From Planctomycetota bacterium (lineage in GTDB: Bacteria; Planctomycetota; Planctomycetia; Planctomycetales; Planctomycetaceae): a stretch of DNA of 11,373 nucleotides. The stretch lies in assembly GCA_029977045.1 (NCBI GenBank), contig JAPOLP010000101.1, positions 1 to 11,373 of the forward strand, in the 5' to 3' direction. Below the pieces are notes generated by a model. The model was given only the letters and a program-made list of their open reading frames with translations. It made no database searches and had not been told where the DNA came from. The position numbers were made by a program, and so were the translations under genes. The stretch's first letter is position 1. Each line of letters opens with the position of its first letter. This document shows positions 1-7,647 of this stretch, one piece after another.

Positions 1-279
1 AATCCGCTCCGCCACCGGTTTGCTGATCCGCTGCATGACCATGCCGAACTGATACGCGGCCTCCAGGTGAGCCAGATCCGAAACGCGTTCAGACGTCGCG
101 ATCAGAATGCCTTCGACCTGGGTCGCCTTTTTATAGAACGCCTGATCGAGGTCGTAATCAGCAGCCAACTCCTCACGCAGCGGTTCGACGGAATACTCGT
201 CGGCATTCAGCGAGTAGAAGGCGGTGCTCAGTATTGCTGCCGCACTCAGGCATCTGATCATGAGAGATCCGTGATTCAT
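1..279 (-). CDS. Secreted protein of unknown function, N-terminal part only (runs off the left edge)
   Basis: Reading the minus strand from the ATG at 279 gives 93 uninterrupted codons to the window edge, so the C-terminus is missing. Residues 7-26 form a signal peptide: Met-Ile-Arg, then a hydrophobic stretch ending in SLNA, with likely cleavage before Asp27. The mature part begins DEYSVEPLREELAADYDLD and continues with GILIATSERVSDLAHLEAAY. The SERVSDLAHLEAAY pattern reminds me of a family of secreted planctomycete hypotheticals in which a VSD-x3-EAAY stretch lies near the N-terminus; this is recall and was not searched. No function can be given. The start is uncertain: ATG at 279 and ATG at 261 are both possible, neither has a clear Shine-Dalgarno sequence, and the second gives the more typical signal peptide. 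It lies 87 bases downstream of the sulfatase on the same strand, so the two may share a transcript. Confidence 0.75.
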   Translation of the reverse strand, partial: MNHGSLMIRCLSAAAILSTAFYSLNADEYSVEPLREELAADYDLDQAFYKKATQVEGILIATSERVSDLAHLEAAYQFGMVMQRISKPVAERI

Positions 280-366
280 AAGAAGCTCGTCGGATGTTGT
301 CTGCGGGTGTCGGCGAGAACGGGCCGATGAGTTCCTAACCAGTCGTTCGCGTCTGACGGTCGATCC

Positions 367-2076
367 CTACTTTTTACGGTACTCGGCTGACGGGGAACCC
401 TTTGACTGCGGGAGGTCGTGCCACGGGACGACTCCGGTTTCGTCGGCGTATGCCTGCCAGAGTTTGGCGAGGTCGGCGACGCGTTGAGGCTGTTCGGTGG
501 CGAGGTTGTGGAGTTCGCTGCGGTCGGTTTTCAGGTTGTAGAGTTCCCACTCGCCGCCGTCCTCGCCAACCAGTTTCCAGTCGCCGCTGCGGAGGGCCTT
601 GTTGCCGGTGTGTTCCCAGAAAAGGAACTCGTGCGGTTCTCGCTGCTTGCCGTCAAGGATTGGCGCGAGGCTGCGACCAGTGACTGGCGGAGCGGAGATT
701 CCGTCGAGTTCTTTCGGCATAGTCGCCTGTGCGACGTCGAGGATCGTTGGCACGACGTCGATGACGTGTCCAACCTGTTCGGTGAACTGGCTTCGCTGCG
801 ACTTCGCCACGCCGTTCGGCCAGTGAGCGATCAGCGGGGTCGAGATGCCGCCTTCGTGCGTCCACATCTTGTGCTGGCGGAACGGCGTGTTGGACGCGTT
901 TGACCAGGCGACTTCGAGGCACAGATAGCTCGCCTCGCTGCCTGGTGCAGCGTTGGGATCGTTCCCGTCGCCACGCACGATGTACTCGGCGCTCGCTCCG
1001 TTGTCGGACAGAAACAGGATCAGTGTGTCGTCGAACGCGCCCATCTTCTTGAGCTGCTCAACAATCTGCCCGATACCGCGATCGACGCAGTGAACCATGC
1101 CAGCGTGAATCGCCATGCGCGTTGCCCAGTCGTCCTGCTGCTTCGGCGTGAGACTATCCCAGGCGACGGCGAGTTCGTCTCGCGGCGAGAGTTCGCAGTC
1201 GAGCAATCCCAGCTGCTTCTGCCGCGCCAGCCGTTCGTGGCGGATCGCGTCCCAGCCTTTGCGGTACCGATCGCGGTGCCGCTCGATGTCCGCCGGCAGC
1301 GCGTGCAGCGGGAAGTGCGGGGCGGTGTGAGCCAGGTAGAGAAAGAACGGCTCGTCAGCGTGCTCGCGAGCGTGTTCCTGCAGGTAGGCGATCGTGCGAT
1401 CGGTAAACGCTTCCGTGATGTAGTAATCGCCGTTACTGCCGGGTCGTTTGACCGGCTGCATTTCGTCGAGCATCAGATTCGGATTGAAGAAGTTGTTCTG
1501 CGTCTTCACGCAGTACGACCGATCGAAGCCACGATGCAGCGGCCAGGAAGCGTCGTAGCCGGGCGTCTGCTTCGTCAGATCAGGCCGTTCGGCAGCGGCA
1601 TTGCGGCTGTTGAGATGCCACTTGCCGACGTTGTAGTTGCGGTAGCCGGCCTGTCCGAGCATCTCGGAAATCAGCAGTCCCTGCGCCCGCGAGGTTCCCT
1701 GATAGGCCGGCGGTGCTCCGGGACCGTACATCATCGCGTGGCCTGCCTGATGTGGATACCGCCCCGTCATCAGTGCCGCTCGAGTCGGCCAGCAGCGAGC
1801 CGTGTTATAGAACTGAGTAAACCGGAGCCCGCCCGCTGCCAGTGCATCAAGATTTGGCGTATCAACCTCGCCGCCGTAGCAGCCGGGATCGCTGAACCCC
1901 ATATCGTCGACCATGATCAGCAGCACGTTTGGACGTTCGGCTGCCGGGAGTTCCCCTGATGCGAAGTTCGCGATCAGCAGTGCGGCGATGACTCGCAAAG
2001 CCAGGCTGATCTGGCGATCGGCCCGAGTTTCGAGGCGTAAGCGGTAATGCGTGATGTGACTCAACTGTTGTTTCAT
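367..2076 (-). CDS. Secreted type I (formylglycine-dependent) sulfatase, arylsulfatase-like
   Basis: A 569-residue enzyme expected to hydrolyse sulfate esters outside the cytoplasm; the substrate cannot be told from sequence. All core sulfatase features are visible. NVLLIMVDD supplies the metal-binding Asp57-Asp58. C95-W-P-T-R is the C-x-P-[ST]-R signature whose Cys is converted to formylglycine, followed by A-x-L-x-TGRYPHQAG. GKWH is at 151-154, TAPHFPLH at 251-258, SDNG at 357-360 (metal ligands D358/N359), and Lys403 stands in HKMWTHEGG. Length is normal for the family. Residues 23-46 form a signal peptide (ALRVIAALLIANFASG, then PAAE), preceded by an unusually long basic N-region of about 22 residues. 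The ATG at 2076 is the only Met before residue 55, and an in-frame stop lies 24 bases upstream, but no Shine-Dalgarno sequence is visible. Sulfatases are greatly expanded in Planctomycetota and used on sulfated polysaccharides; a role in glycan use is inference. The maturase (FGE) is not in the window. Confidence 0.95.
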   Translation of the reverse strand: MKQQLSHITHYRLRLETRADRQISLALRVIAALLIANFASGELPAAERPNVLLIMVDDMGFSDPGCYGGEVDTPNLDALAAGGLRFTQFYNTARCWPTRAALMTGRYPHQAGHAMMYGPGAPPAYQGTSRAQGLLISEMLGQAGYRNYNVGKWHLNSRNAAAERPDLTKQTPGYDASWPLHRGFDRSYCVKTQNNFFNPNLMLDEMQPVKRPGSNGDYYITEAFTDRTIAYLQEHAREHADEPFFLYLAHTAPHFPLHALPADIERHRDRYRKGWDAIRHERLARQKQLGLLDCELSPRDELAVAWDSLTPKQQDDWATRMAIHAGMVHCVDRGIGQIVEQLKKMGAFDDTLILFLSDNGASAEYIVRGDGNDPNAAPGSEASYLCLEVAWSNASNTPFRQHKMWTHEGGISTPLIAHWPNGVAKSQRSQFTEQVGHVIDVVPTILDVAQATMPKELDGISAPPVTGRSLAPILDGKQREPHEFLFWEHTGNKALRSGDWKLVGEDGGEWELYNLKTDRSELHNLATEQPQRVADLAKLWQAYADETGVVPWHDLPQSKGSPSAEYRKK

Positions 2077-2266
2077 TGTTCGTGACCAGGCGAAGGTTCA
2101 AATGAATCGAGGCAGGAAGTTGTCGCGAACGTGCTCACCGTCGGGCAACCGAAACCGGCTCCTGTCGGACGGCGGCCTGATGACTGTTCGATGTCCGGTG
2201 CTCCCAGGCTGCCGCGTCGGTATGCGAGAAGAGCTCGGCGGGCGTTCTGCGTTCCTGCCCAGAGAA

Positions 2267-2314
2267 TCGACGCGGAGCGTCGGGGACGGCGTTCCCACGG
2301 GAACCGTGGGAACG
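2267..2314. repeat. Pair of triloop palindromes, REP/BIME-like intergenic repeat
   Basis: Two hairpins sit seven bases apart. The first has arms CGACGC (2268-2273) and GCGTCG (2277-2282) around a GGA loop, with a T:G pair possible outside. The second has perfect 11-base arms, CGTTCCCACGG (2290-2300) and CCGTGGGAACG (2304-2314), around a GAA loop. The core GTTCCCACG..CGTGGGAAC is one I associate with repeated intergenic palindromes in planctomycetes and other environmental bacteria; that is recall and was not searched. Possible roles are a mobile non-autonomous repeat, an RNA end-stabilising hairpin, or a barrier between divergent promoters. There is no T-tract, so it is not an intrinsic terminator. 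Confidence 0.65.
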
Positions 2315-2369
2315 AGGGGGGAAGTTTCGCCTGGCCCCCCGGGTGACGTTCTCCGCTCAATTCCACTGA

Positions 2370-2383
2370 TGCCCGTGCGGGCA
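2370..2383. promoter_or_regulatory. Short dyad, possible operator
   Basis: TGCCCG and CGGGCA flank a two-base TG centre, giving a 14-base dyad 114 bases upstream of the secreted-protein start at 2498. It has the size of a regulator binding site, but nothing identifies a regulator, and in GC-rich DNA such a dyad can occur by chance. Confidence 0.2.
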
Positions 2384-2497
2384 GGTTGCCGATGATAGCG
2401 GTTGTGCGGATTGGGAGATCCGCGCGCGAGCGTGTCGGCGTGCGCCGAGCGTTCAAATCGGGGGAGAGAGCTTCGAGAGTTCAATCGAGGGGCAGGG

Positions 2498-3502
2498 ATG
2501 CGCTCATCTGGAGTCGCCGGGCAGTTTCGTTTGCTGCAGGCTCGCCTGAAGCAGTGCCGAGTGCTGCGATCGACCGCGTTTCTGCTGGCTCTGGCGGTCT
2601 GCGGATCGAATGCCGGTCTGCTGCACGCTGGCGAGGCGGGGCTCGAAAACCCTGTCCCGGACCGCGACTTCCCGCCGCTGCATGTCGACATTCTCCGCAA
2701 GGGAGATTCGTCGCAGGACGCGTTGAAGACGGCCATCGAACGTCTGCCGGCCAGTGAGCTGACGGCGGACCAGATCGCGACGGTTCGGGGCGTGCTCGAA
2801 AACCGCAGCCTGTTTCGGCAGCTGCCGACGCTGGCGGTCGAGGCGGATCCTGAAGTTCACTCGTACTTCGTCGGCAATCCGGAAGCGGCTGTCGGAATCT
2901 GGCAGGTGCTGGAGATCTCGAAATTCGAGCTGAAAAAGACTGAGCCGAGCGTCTGGTTCGGGGATGCCGGAGACGGCTCCGAGGGCACGATCGAAGTGCT
3001 GCACCGGGGCGCTGACAGCGTCCTGCTGCACTGTGATGGCGAATACAAAAGTCCGCTGCTGCCGCGTCCGATTCGTGCGACGTCGATCATGCACCTGCGG
3101 GTGCAGCCGAAGAAGGCTGACGATGGCAGGACGCTGCTCGTGCAGGATCTCGACCTGTTTGTCACGTTTCCGTCGCAGACGGTCGACACAGTCGCTCGGT
3201 TGATCTCGCCCGTCAGTCACCTGATTGCCGACCGCAATTTCCGCGAGCTGACTCTGTTTGTTCGCTTCATGCAGGTCGCAATGGAGCGCCAGCCAGGCTG
3301 GGTCGAACGCACTGTTCAGCGGATCGAAGGCATCGATCGGAAGCAGCGTGAGGAATTGCTGAACGTTTCGGCCCGCGTTTTCGTCGACGGTCGTAAGCGG
3401 GAACTCAACGGCGAAGGCATCCAGCAGGCCGGTCTCGAGAAGATTCTTGCACCGTTCCAGCAGGACCCGTCAACCGTGCGTGCTCAGCAGGGCGGAATGT
3501 GA
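2498..3502 (+). CDS. Secreted or membrane-anchored protein of unknown function
   Basis: A 334-residue protein. I chose the ATG at 2498 because GAGGGG (2487-2492) lies five bases upstream; the open frame extends back to 2402, but that part is low-complexity and has no ribosome site. The N-terminus has a long basic region (RLLQARLKQCRVLR), then a hydrophobic core STAFLLALAVCGSNAGLLHA with likely cleavage before GEAGLENP. The mature part contains VGIWQVLEISKFELKK, IMHLRVQPKK, DLDLFVTFPSQTVDTVARL and a helical RFMQVAMERQPGWVERTVQ, and ends in a polar FQQDPSTVRAQQGGM tail. I see no catalytic motif, Cys pair or known domain, and I do not recognise the family. It is divergent from the sulfatase and 186 bases ahead of prs, which seems to have its own upstream region. 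Likely periplasmic or envelope-associated (inference). Confidence 0.85.
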   Translation: MRSSGVAGQFRLLQARLKQCRVLRSTAFLLALAVCGSNAGLLHAGEAGLENPVPDRDFPPLHVDILRKGDSSQDALKTAIERLPASELTADQIATVRGVLENRSLFRQLPTLAVEADPEVHSYFVGNPEAAVGIWQVLEISKFELKKTEPSVWFGDAGDGSEGTIEVLHRGADSVLLHCDGEYKSPLLPRPIRATSIMHLRVQPKKADDGRTLLVQDLDLFVTFPSQTVDTVARLISPVSHLIADRNFRELTLFVRFMQVAMERQPGWVERTVQRIEGIDRKQREELLNVSARVFVDGRKRELNGEGIQQAGLEKILAPFQQDPSTVRAQQGGM

Positions 3503-3688
3503 GCCTGTTGAGGCAGATCGCGAGTACCAACGGAACTTCGGTATCAGGCTGGGCTGATTCGTTGCACGAACCCTGCGTGCTGAATTGAACCGGAGACGTG
3601 CGACCTGCCACGATACGCGGCTCTACGACCTGTGTGGCGGCCGGACGGAATTCGGATGGCGCGGCGGGTCTGTTACTCTGGATGCCCC

Positions 3689-4636
3689 ATGCACGAACGA
3701 CTTGTCCTGATCAGTGGCCGCGCTCACCGGGATCTGGCTGCGGAAATCGCCCAGTATCTCGGCCTCGAACTCGGGGCGATCAACCTCGCTGATTTCCCCG
3801 ACGGCGAGATCAGTTGCCAGCTTCATGAAAACATTCGCGGTCGCGACGTCTTCCTCATTCAGCCGACGGGCCCCTCCGTCGACAAGAACCTGATGGAGCT
3901 GCTGATCATGATCGACGCGTGCGCTCGCGCCAGTGCCGAGCGGATCACGCCGATTATCCCGTACTTCGGTTACGCGCGGCAGGACCGCAAGGACCAGGGC
4001 CGCGTCCCGATTACTGCGAAACTGGTTGCCAATCTGATCAGCACCGCCGGAGCTGACCGGGTTGTCACGATGGACCTGCACGCGGCTCAGATTCAAGGCT
4101 TCTTTGATGTCCCGGTTGACCACCTGTATGCGGCGCCTGTTCTTGATGACTATTTCAAATCGTTGAACATCCCGCCGGAAGATCTGGTTGTCATCAGCCC
4201 GGACGAAGGCAGCATCAAACGCTCACTGCAGCACCTCAACAATCTGGGCGGTCAGTTCGCCATCGTCGACAAGCGGAGGTCCAGCGCCACCGAGACCGTT
4301 CAGGCCAACCTGATCGGCGGTCCGATCGAGGGCAAAGTCGCGCTGCTGTTTGACGACATGATTTCGACGGCGGGATCGATCGTTGGTGCCGCTCAGGTCG
4401 CCGCCGATCACGGGGCTCGCGAGATTTACCTCAGTGCGTCGCACGCGGTGTTCTGTGGGCCGGCTGTCGAACGGCTCAGCAACGCGCCGGTTAAGCAAGT
4501 CGTCGTCACGAACAGCCTGTCGATCCCGCCGGAAAAACGATTCGACAAGCTGAAGACGGTGACGGTTGCTCCGCTGCTGGGCGAGGCGATCCGGCGCATT
4601 CACCGTAACGAATCTGTCAGCGGTCTGTTCGGCTGA
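3689..4636 (+). CDS. prs: Ribose-phosphate pyrophosphokinase (PRPP synthetase)
   Basis: This makes PRPP from ribose 5-phosphate and ATP in the cytoplasm, feeding purine, pyrimidine, NAD, His and Trp synthesis. From the ATG at 3689 it is 315 residues, the usual length, and begins MHERLVLISGRAHRDLA as class I enzymes do; the longer frame from 3632 adds an unlikely leader. Visible motifs are FPDGE (36-40), YFGYARQDRK (92-101, the ATP-site signature), DLHAAQIQGFF (129-139), SPDEGSIKR (170-178), DKRRSSATE (194-202, the catalytic flexible loop) and DDMISTAGS (222-230, the PRPP-binding loop). The C-terminus RIHRNESVSGLFG is typical. Against the common bacterial forms, DxxDTAGT has Ser in place of Asp (S226), and KRRP has become KRRS; I believe these are lineage variants, not signs of inactivity. 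No strong Shine-Dalgarno sequence precedes it. The transporter follows after 35 bases, suggesting an operon. Confidence 0.95.
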   Translation: MHERLVLISGRAHRDLAAEIAQYLGLELGAINLADFPDGEISCQLHENIRGRDVFLIQPTGPSVDKNLMELLIMIDACARASAERITPIIPYFGYARQDRKDQGRVPITAKLVANLISTAGADRVVTMDLHAAQIQGFFDVPVDHLYAAPVLDDYFKSLNIPPEDLVVISPDEGSIKRSLQHLNNLGGQFAIVDKRRSSATETVQANLIGGPIEGKVALLFDDMISTAGSIVGAAQVAADHGAREIYLSASHAVFCGPAVERLSNAPVKQVVVTNSLSIPPEKRFDKLKTVTVAPLLGEAIRRIHRNESVSGLFG

Positions 4637-4671
4637 GTTTGTCGCGGCGTGATGCCCGCAGAGAATCGCGA

Positions 4672-7605
4672 ATGAGTCACGGAAGGCCACACCAGGGAAC
4701 CGCGTTTGCCGTCAGCCGCGTGCTGGCTCGGCTGGCGGAATCCAGTTCGGCCCGACCGGGACTGTGGATCGTCGTCGCGTTGTTTCTGTCTGGCCTTGCT
4801 GTCGCGCTGACGATCGCGCTGATTCAGTTCAAGACTGACCGTGCGGACCTGATCGATCCGAACGCTGACTTCCATCGTCGCTGGCTGAACTACACGCAGG
4901 CCTTCGGTGACGCATCGGACCTCGTCGTTGTAGTTGAGGGCGAAGATCCGGAAGCGATCAAGGCGACACTGGAGGATCTGGGTGGACGAGTCGCTGCGGA
5001 GGACGCGTTCTTTGACCGCGTTCTGTTCAAAGTCGAACCGGGCCGGCTGCGACAGAAGGGGTTGCAGTATCTCTCGCCCGAGCAGCTTGAAGAGGGGCTC
5101 GAATACCTGCAGCAGTTTCAGCCCGTACTTGCCGGTGGCTGGAAGCTGCTGAAGCTCGATTCGCTGATCGAGCGGTTGCTGCACCAGGTTTACGACGGCG
5201 CCGATTTCGCGGCGACGGGCGATACGGAAGAAGACCGACTCGACGGGCAGCGGCGTCTCGATGCCAGTCTGCACCATCTGGCTCTGCTGTCGGACAGTCT
5301 CGACACGTTCGCGTCCGAGTCGCAGTTCAAGAACCCGTGGCCGCAGCCGGTACACGTTGATCCGACGATGCCGATTCAGGGCGACCAGGTCATCTATGTG
5401 ATGAACCAGGCTGGCACGATCGGCTTCCTGAAAGCTCGGGCCGTCGACACGGGTGACGACTTTAACGGAGCAACGCCGTCGATCGATCGTCTGCGGGAAC
5501 TGATCGCCGCTGCTCAGTCCCGGCACAGCGAAGTCCGCATCGGACTGACGGGGATTCCGGTTCTCGAAAACGACGAAATGCGCCGCTCGCAGGCCGATAT
5601 GATTCGAGCGTCGGTGCTCTCGTTCTTCGGCGTCGGCGTGCTTCTGCTGATCGGTTTTCGCGGGCTGAAGCACCCGCTGCTCGCGCTGATTATGCTGGCT
5701 GTCGGCATGGCCTGGTCGTTTGGCTTTACGACGCTGGCAATCGGGCATCTCAACATTCTGTCGGTCTCGTTCGCCGCCATTCTGATCGGCCTGGGAATCG
5801 ACTTCGGGATTCACTACCTGTCGCGATATCTCGAACTTCGGCACCACGGTTCCGAGTTAAGGCCGGCCCTCAGTGAAAGTTCCGCGAGTGTCGGGACCGG
5901 CATCCTGACCGCTGCCGTGACGACATCGCTGGCGTTCTTCTGTGCGGGGCTGACGGAGTTTCTGGGTGTCGCTGAGCTGGGAATCATTGCGGGCGCCGGT
6001 GTGCTGCTCTGTGCGGCGGCGACGTTCACCGTCCTGCCGGCACTGGTCACGTTCGCTGACCGGGATGTCGCCGAGCGACAGCTTCCGACGCCGTTTCACG
6101 AAGACGCGTTGCGGCGGTTCATCAGTCGCCGACCGAGGACTGCGCTGACGGTTTCGCTGCTGATGGTCGCGATCCCAGCCTCGCACGCATTCGAGTGGCG
6201 GGACGGAGCGATCCGGGCACGCGTCCGGTACGACTACAACCTGCTGAACCTTCAGGCTGATGGGCTTGAGTCGGTCGAGATTCAGAAACGCATCTTTCAC
6301 GCACCGGCGAAAGACGAACGAGCCGAACAAGGTTCGCTGCTGTACGCGGTCTCGCTGGCCAAATCGCGTGAGGAAGCTCTGGCCCTGCGTGAGAAATTCC
6401 TGAAGCTGCCGACCGTCCATCACGTTGAGGAGCTCGCGTCGCGACTGCCACGTTACCCGGCCTCGGAAACGATGCTGCTCGTCCAGGGATACCAGGCACA
6501 GCTCGCGAAGCTTCCGGACAAGATGCCGCAGACAGTGCAGATCACGAACCCGGATCCCGTCGGCACCGCTCTTGAGGATGTCCTGATTCAGTGTCGGGAG
6601 CTGGAACATCCCGAGGCGAAGAAGATCATTGCGTCGCTGGATCACTTTCTGAGCGTGCTTGATGGCCCGAAAAGTGATCCGGTGCCAATCGAAGAGCAGG
6701 CGGCGTTTCTGACCGAGTACCAGCAGCGAATGATCGGCGCCCTGCTGGCACAGTTTCGAGTCGTCGCCGAGTCCGCGGATTCGGAGCCTGTGACTCCGGA
6801 CGATCTGCCGTCCGCACTGACCAGTCGGTTCATCAGCAAGAGCGGCCAGTGGGCTCTGCAGATCTACCCGCGCGAACCCCTGTGGGAGATCGAGCCGCTG
6901 ACGCGTTTCGTCGAGGATGTTCGCACGGTCGACCCACAGGTGACCGGTACGCCGCTGCAGAATTTTGAAGCGTCGCAGCAGATCATGGCCAGCTATCAGG
7001 AAGCGGCTCTTTACGCGCTGATTGCTGTCTCGTTTGTCCTGCTCATCGACCTGCTGGGACCGAACGCTGCTTTGCGAACGACGCTGCCGTCGCTTGTCAT
7101 CGCAATCTGTGTTGGAGTCTCAACCGTCATGAAGGAAGGCCAGTTGAACTGGGCCGTGACACTCGGTGCGTTTGTCACGCTGGTCGCGACGATGGCTCTG
7201 GTCATCGACTGGCGCAGCGTCGCGTTTACTGCGTTGACGTTGATGCCTCCGGTCGTCGGCGGAGTCCTCATGTACGGCGTGCTGGCACTTCTCGATGTCG
7301 ACCTGAACCCGGCCAACCTGATCGTCCTGCCGCTGATCCTGGGCATCGGCGTTGACGACGGCGTTCACGTGGTTCACGACTTCCGAACCCGCAAGGGGCA
7401 TTACCAGATGGCGGCGAGCACGATGAATTCCGTCATCCTGACCTCGGCGACCTCAATGATCGGCTTTGGCAGCATGATGATCGCCGCCCACCGAGGTCTA
7501 TACAGTCTGGGCCTGGTGCTGGTCATCGGAGTCGGAAGCTGCCTGTTCGTCTCACTGGTTCCACTGCCCGCGCTGCTGACGGTGTTCGATCGGAACCGCG
7601 ATTAA
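4672..7605 (+). CDS. RND/MMPL-family transporter, HpnN-like, inner membrane
   Basis: A 977-residue RND-superfamily exporter with the expected two-fold layout. TM1 (about 31-52) is followed by a periplasmic loop of roughly 260 residues, a five-helix block (313-461), TM7 (489-505), a second loop of about 270 residues, and a C-terminal helix block (779-972). The duplicated helix-4 motif with the energy-coupling acidic residue is seen twice: GLGIDFGIHY (373-382) and GIGVDDGVHV (891-900). Early KTDRADLIDPNADF, and the KGLQYLSPEQLEE segment that follows, recall the hopanoid-associated HpnN group; hopanoid or other lipid export is inference, since no hopanoid gene is in the window. The second helix block is about 52 residues longer than the first, with two extra hydrophobic stretches (801-819 and 826-847). 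I chose the ATG at 4672, with weak GAGAA six bases upstream; a TTG at 4639 would add 11 residues. It is probably co-transcribed with prs. Confidence 0.9.
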   Translation: MSHGRPHQGTAFAVSRVLARLAESSSARPGLWIVVALFLSGLAVALTIALIQFKTDRADLIDPNADFHRRWLNYTQAFGDASDLVVVVEGEDPEAIKATLEDLGGRVAAEDAFFDRVLFKVEPGRLRQKGLQYLSPEQLEEGLEYLQQFQPVLAGGWKLLKLDSLIERLLHQVYDGADFAATGDTEEDRLDGQRRLDASLHHLALLSDSLDTFASESQFKNPWPQPVHVDPTMPIQGDQVIYVMNQAGTIGFLKARAVDTGDDFNGATPSIDRLRELIAAAQSRHSEVRIGLTGIPVLENDEMRRSQADMIRASVLSFFGVGVLLLIGFRGLKHPLLALIMLAVGMAWSFGFTTLAIGHLNILSVSFAAILIGLGIDFGIHYLSRYLELRHHGSELRPALSESSASVGTGILTAAVTTSLAFFCAGLTEFLGVAELGIIAGAGVLLCAAATFTVLPALVTFADRDVAERQLPTPFHEDALRRFISRRPRTALTVSLLMVAIPASHAFEWRDGAIRARVRYDYNLLNLQADGLESVEIQKRIFHAPAKDERAEQGSLLYAVSLAKSREEALALREKFLKLPTVHHVEELASRLPRYPASETMLLVQGYQAQLAKLPDKMPQTVQITNPDPVGTALEDVLIQCRELEHPEAKKIIASLDHFLSVLDGPKSDPVPIEEQAAFLTEYQQRMIGALLAQFRVVAESADSEPVTPDDLPSALTSRFISKSGQWALQIYPREPLWEIEPLTRFVEDVRTVDPQVTGTPLQNFEASQQIMASYQEAALYALIAVSFVLLIDLLGPNAALRTTLPSLVIAICVGVSTVMKEGQLNWAVTLGAFVTLVATMALVIDWRSVAFTALTLMPPVVGGVLMYGVLALLDVDLNPANLIVLPLILGIGVDDGVHVVHDFRTRKGHYQMAASTMNSVILTSATSMIGFGSMMIAAHRGLYSLGLVLVIGVGSCLFVSLVPLPALLTVFDRNRD

Positions 7606-7647
7606 CGCGAGGTTGATCCCGTGCCGCGCCGACGTCAGCCCAGCGGC

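Larger units (their letters stand above)
2077..2497. other. Divergent intergenic region, 421 bases, non-coding
   Basis: This separates the leftward sulfatase from the rightward secreted protein and so should hold promoters for both, but I cannot point to a convincing -35/-10 pair on either strand. It contains two adjacent triloop palindromes (2267-2314), a G6/C6 inverted pair (2316-2321 with 2335-2340, 13-base loop) and a near-perfect dyad at 2370-2383. Open frames across it translate to Arg/Pro/Ser-rich low-complexity peptides and look like chance frames over a repeat, so none is called as a gene. Confidence 0.7.

Noticed and set aside
402..1959. Long plus-strand open frames across the sulfatase region (for example 1090-1959)
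   Set aside because: They are antisense shadows of a complete sulfatase with all catalytic motifs. Their products are Arg/Val-rich and lack ribosome sites or recognisable motifs.
2098..2736. Minus-strand open frame of 212 codons over the divergent intergenic region
   Set aside because: It overlaps the start of the well-supported secreted protein and runs through the palindromic repeat. The product is low-complexity Pro/Ser/Arg, typical of a chance frame over GC-rich repeats.
4600..5847. Minus-strand open frame of 415 codons opposite the transporter
   Set aside because: Its product is rich in Gln, Arg and Asp without hydrophobic core patterns, the usual antisense image of a GC-rich membrane protein gene. 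The plus strand has clear RND motifs.
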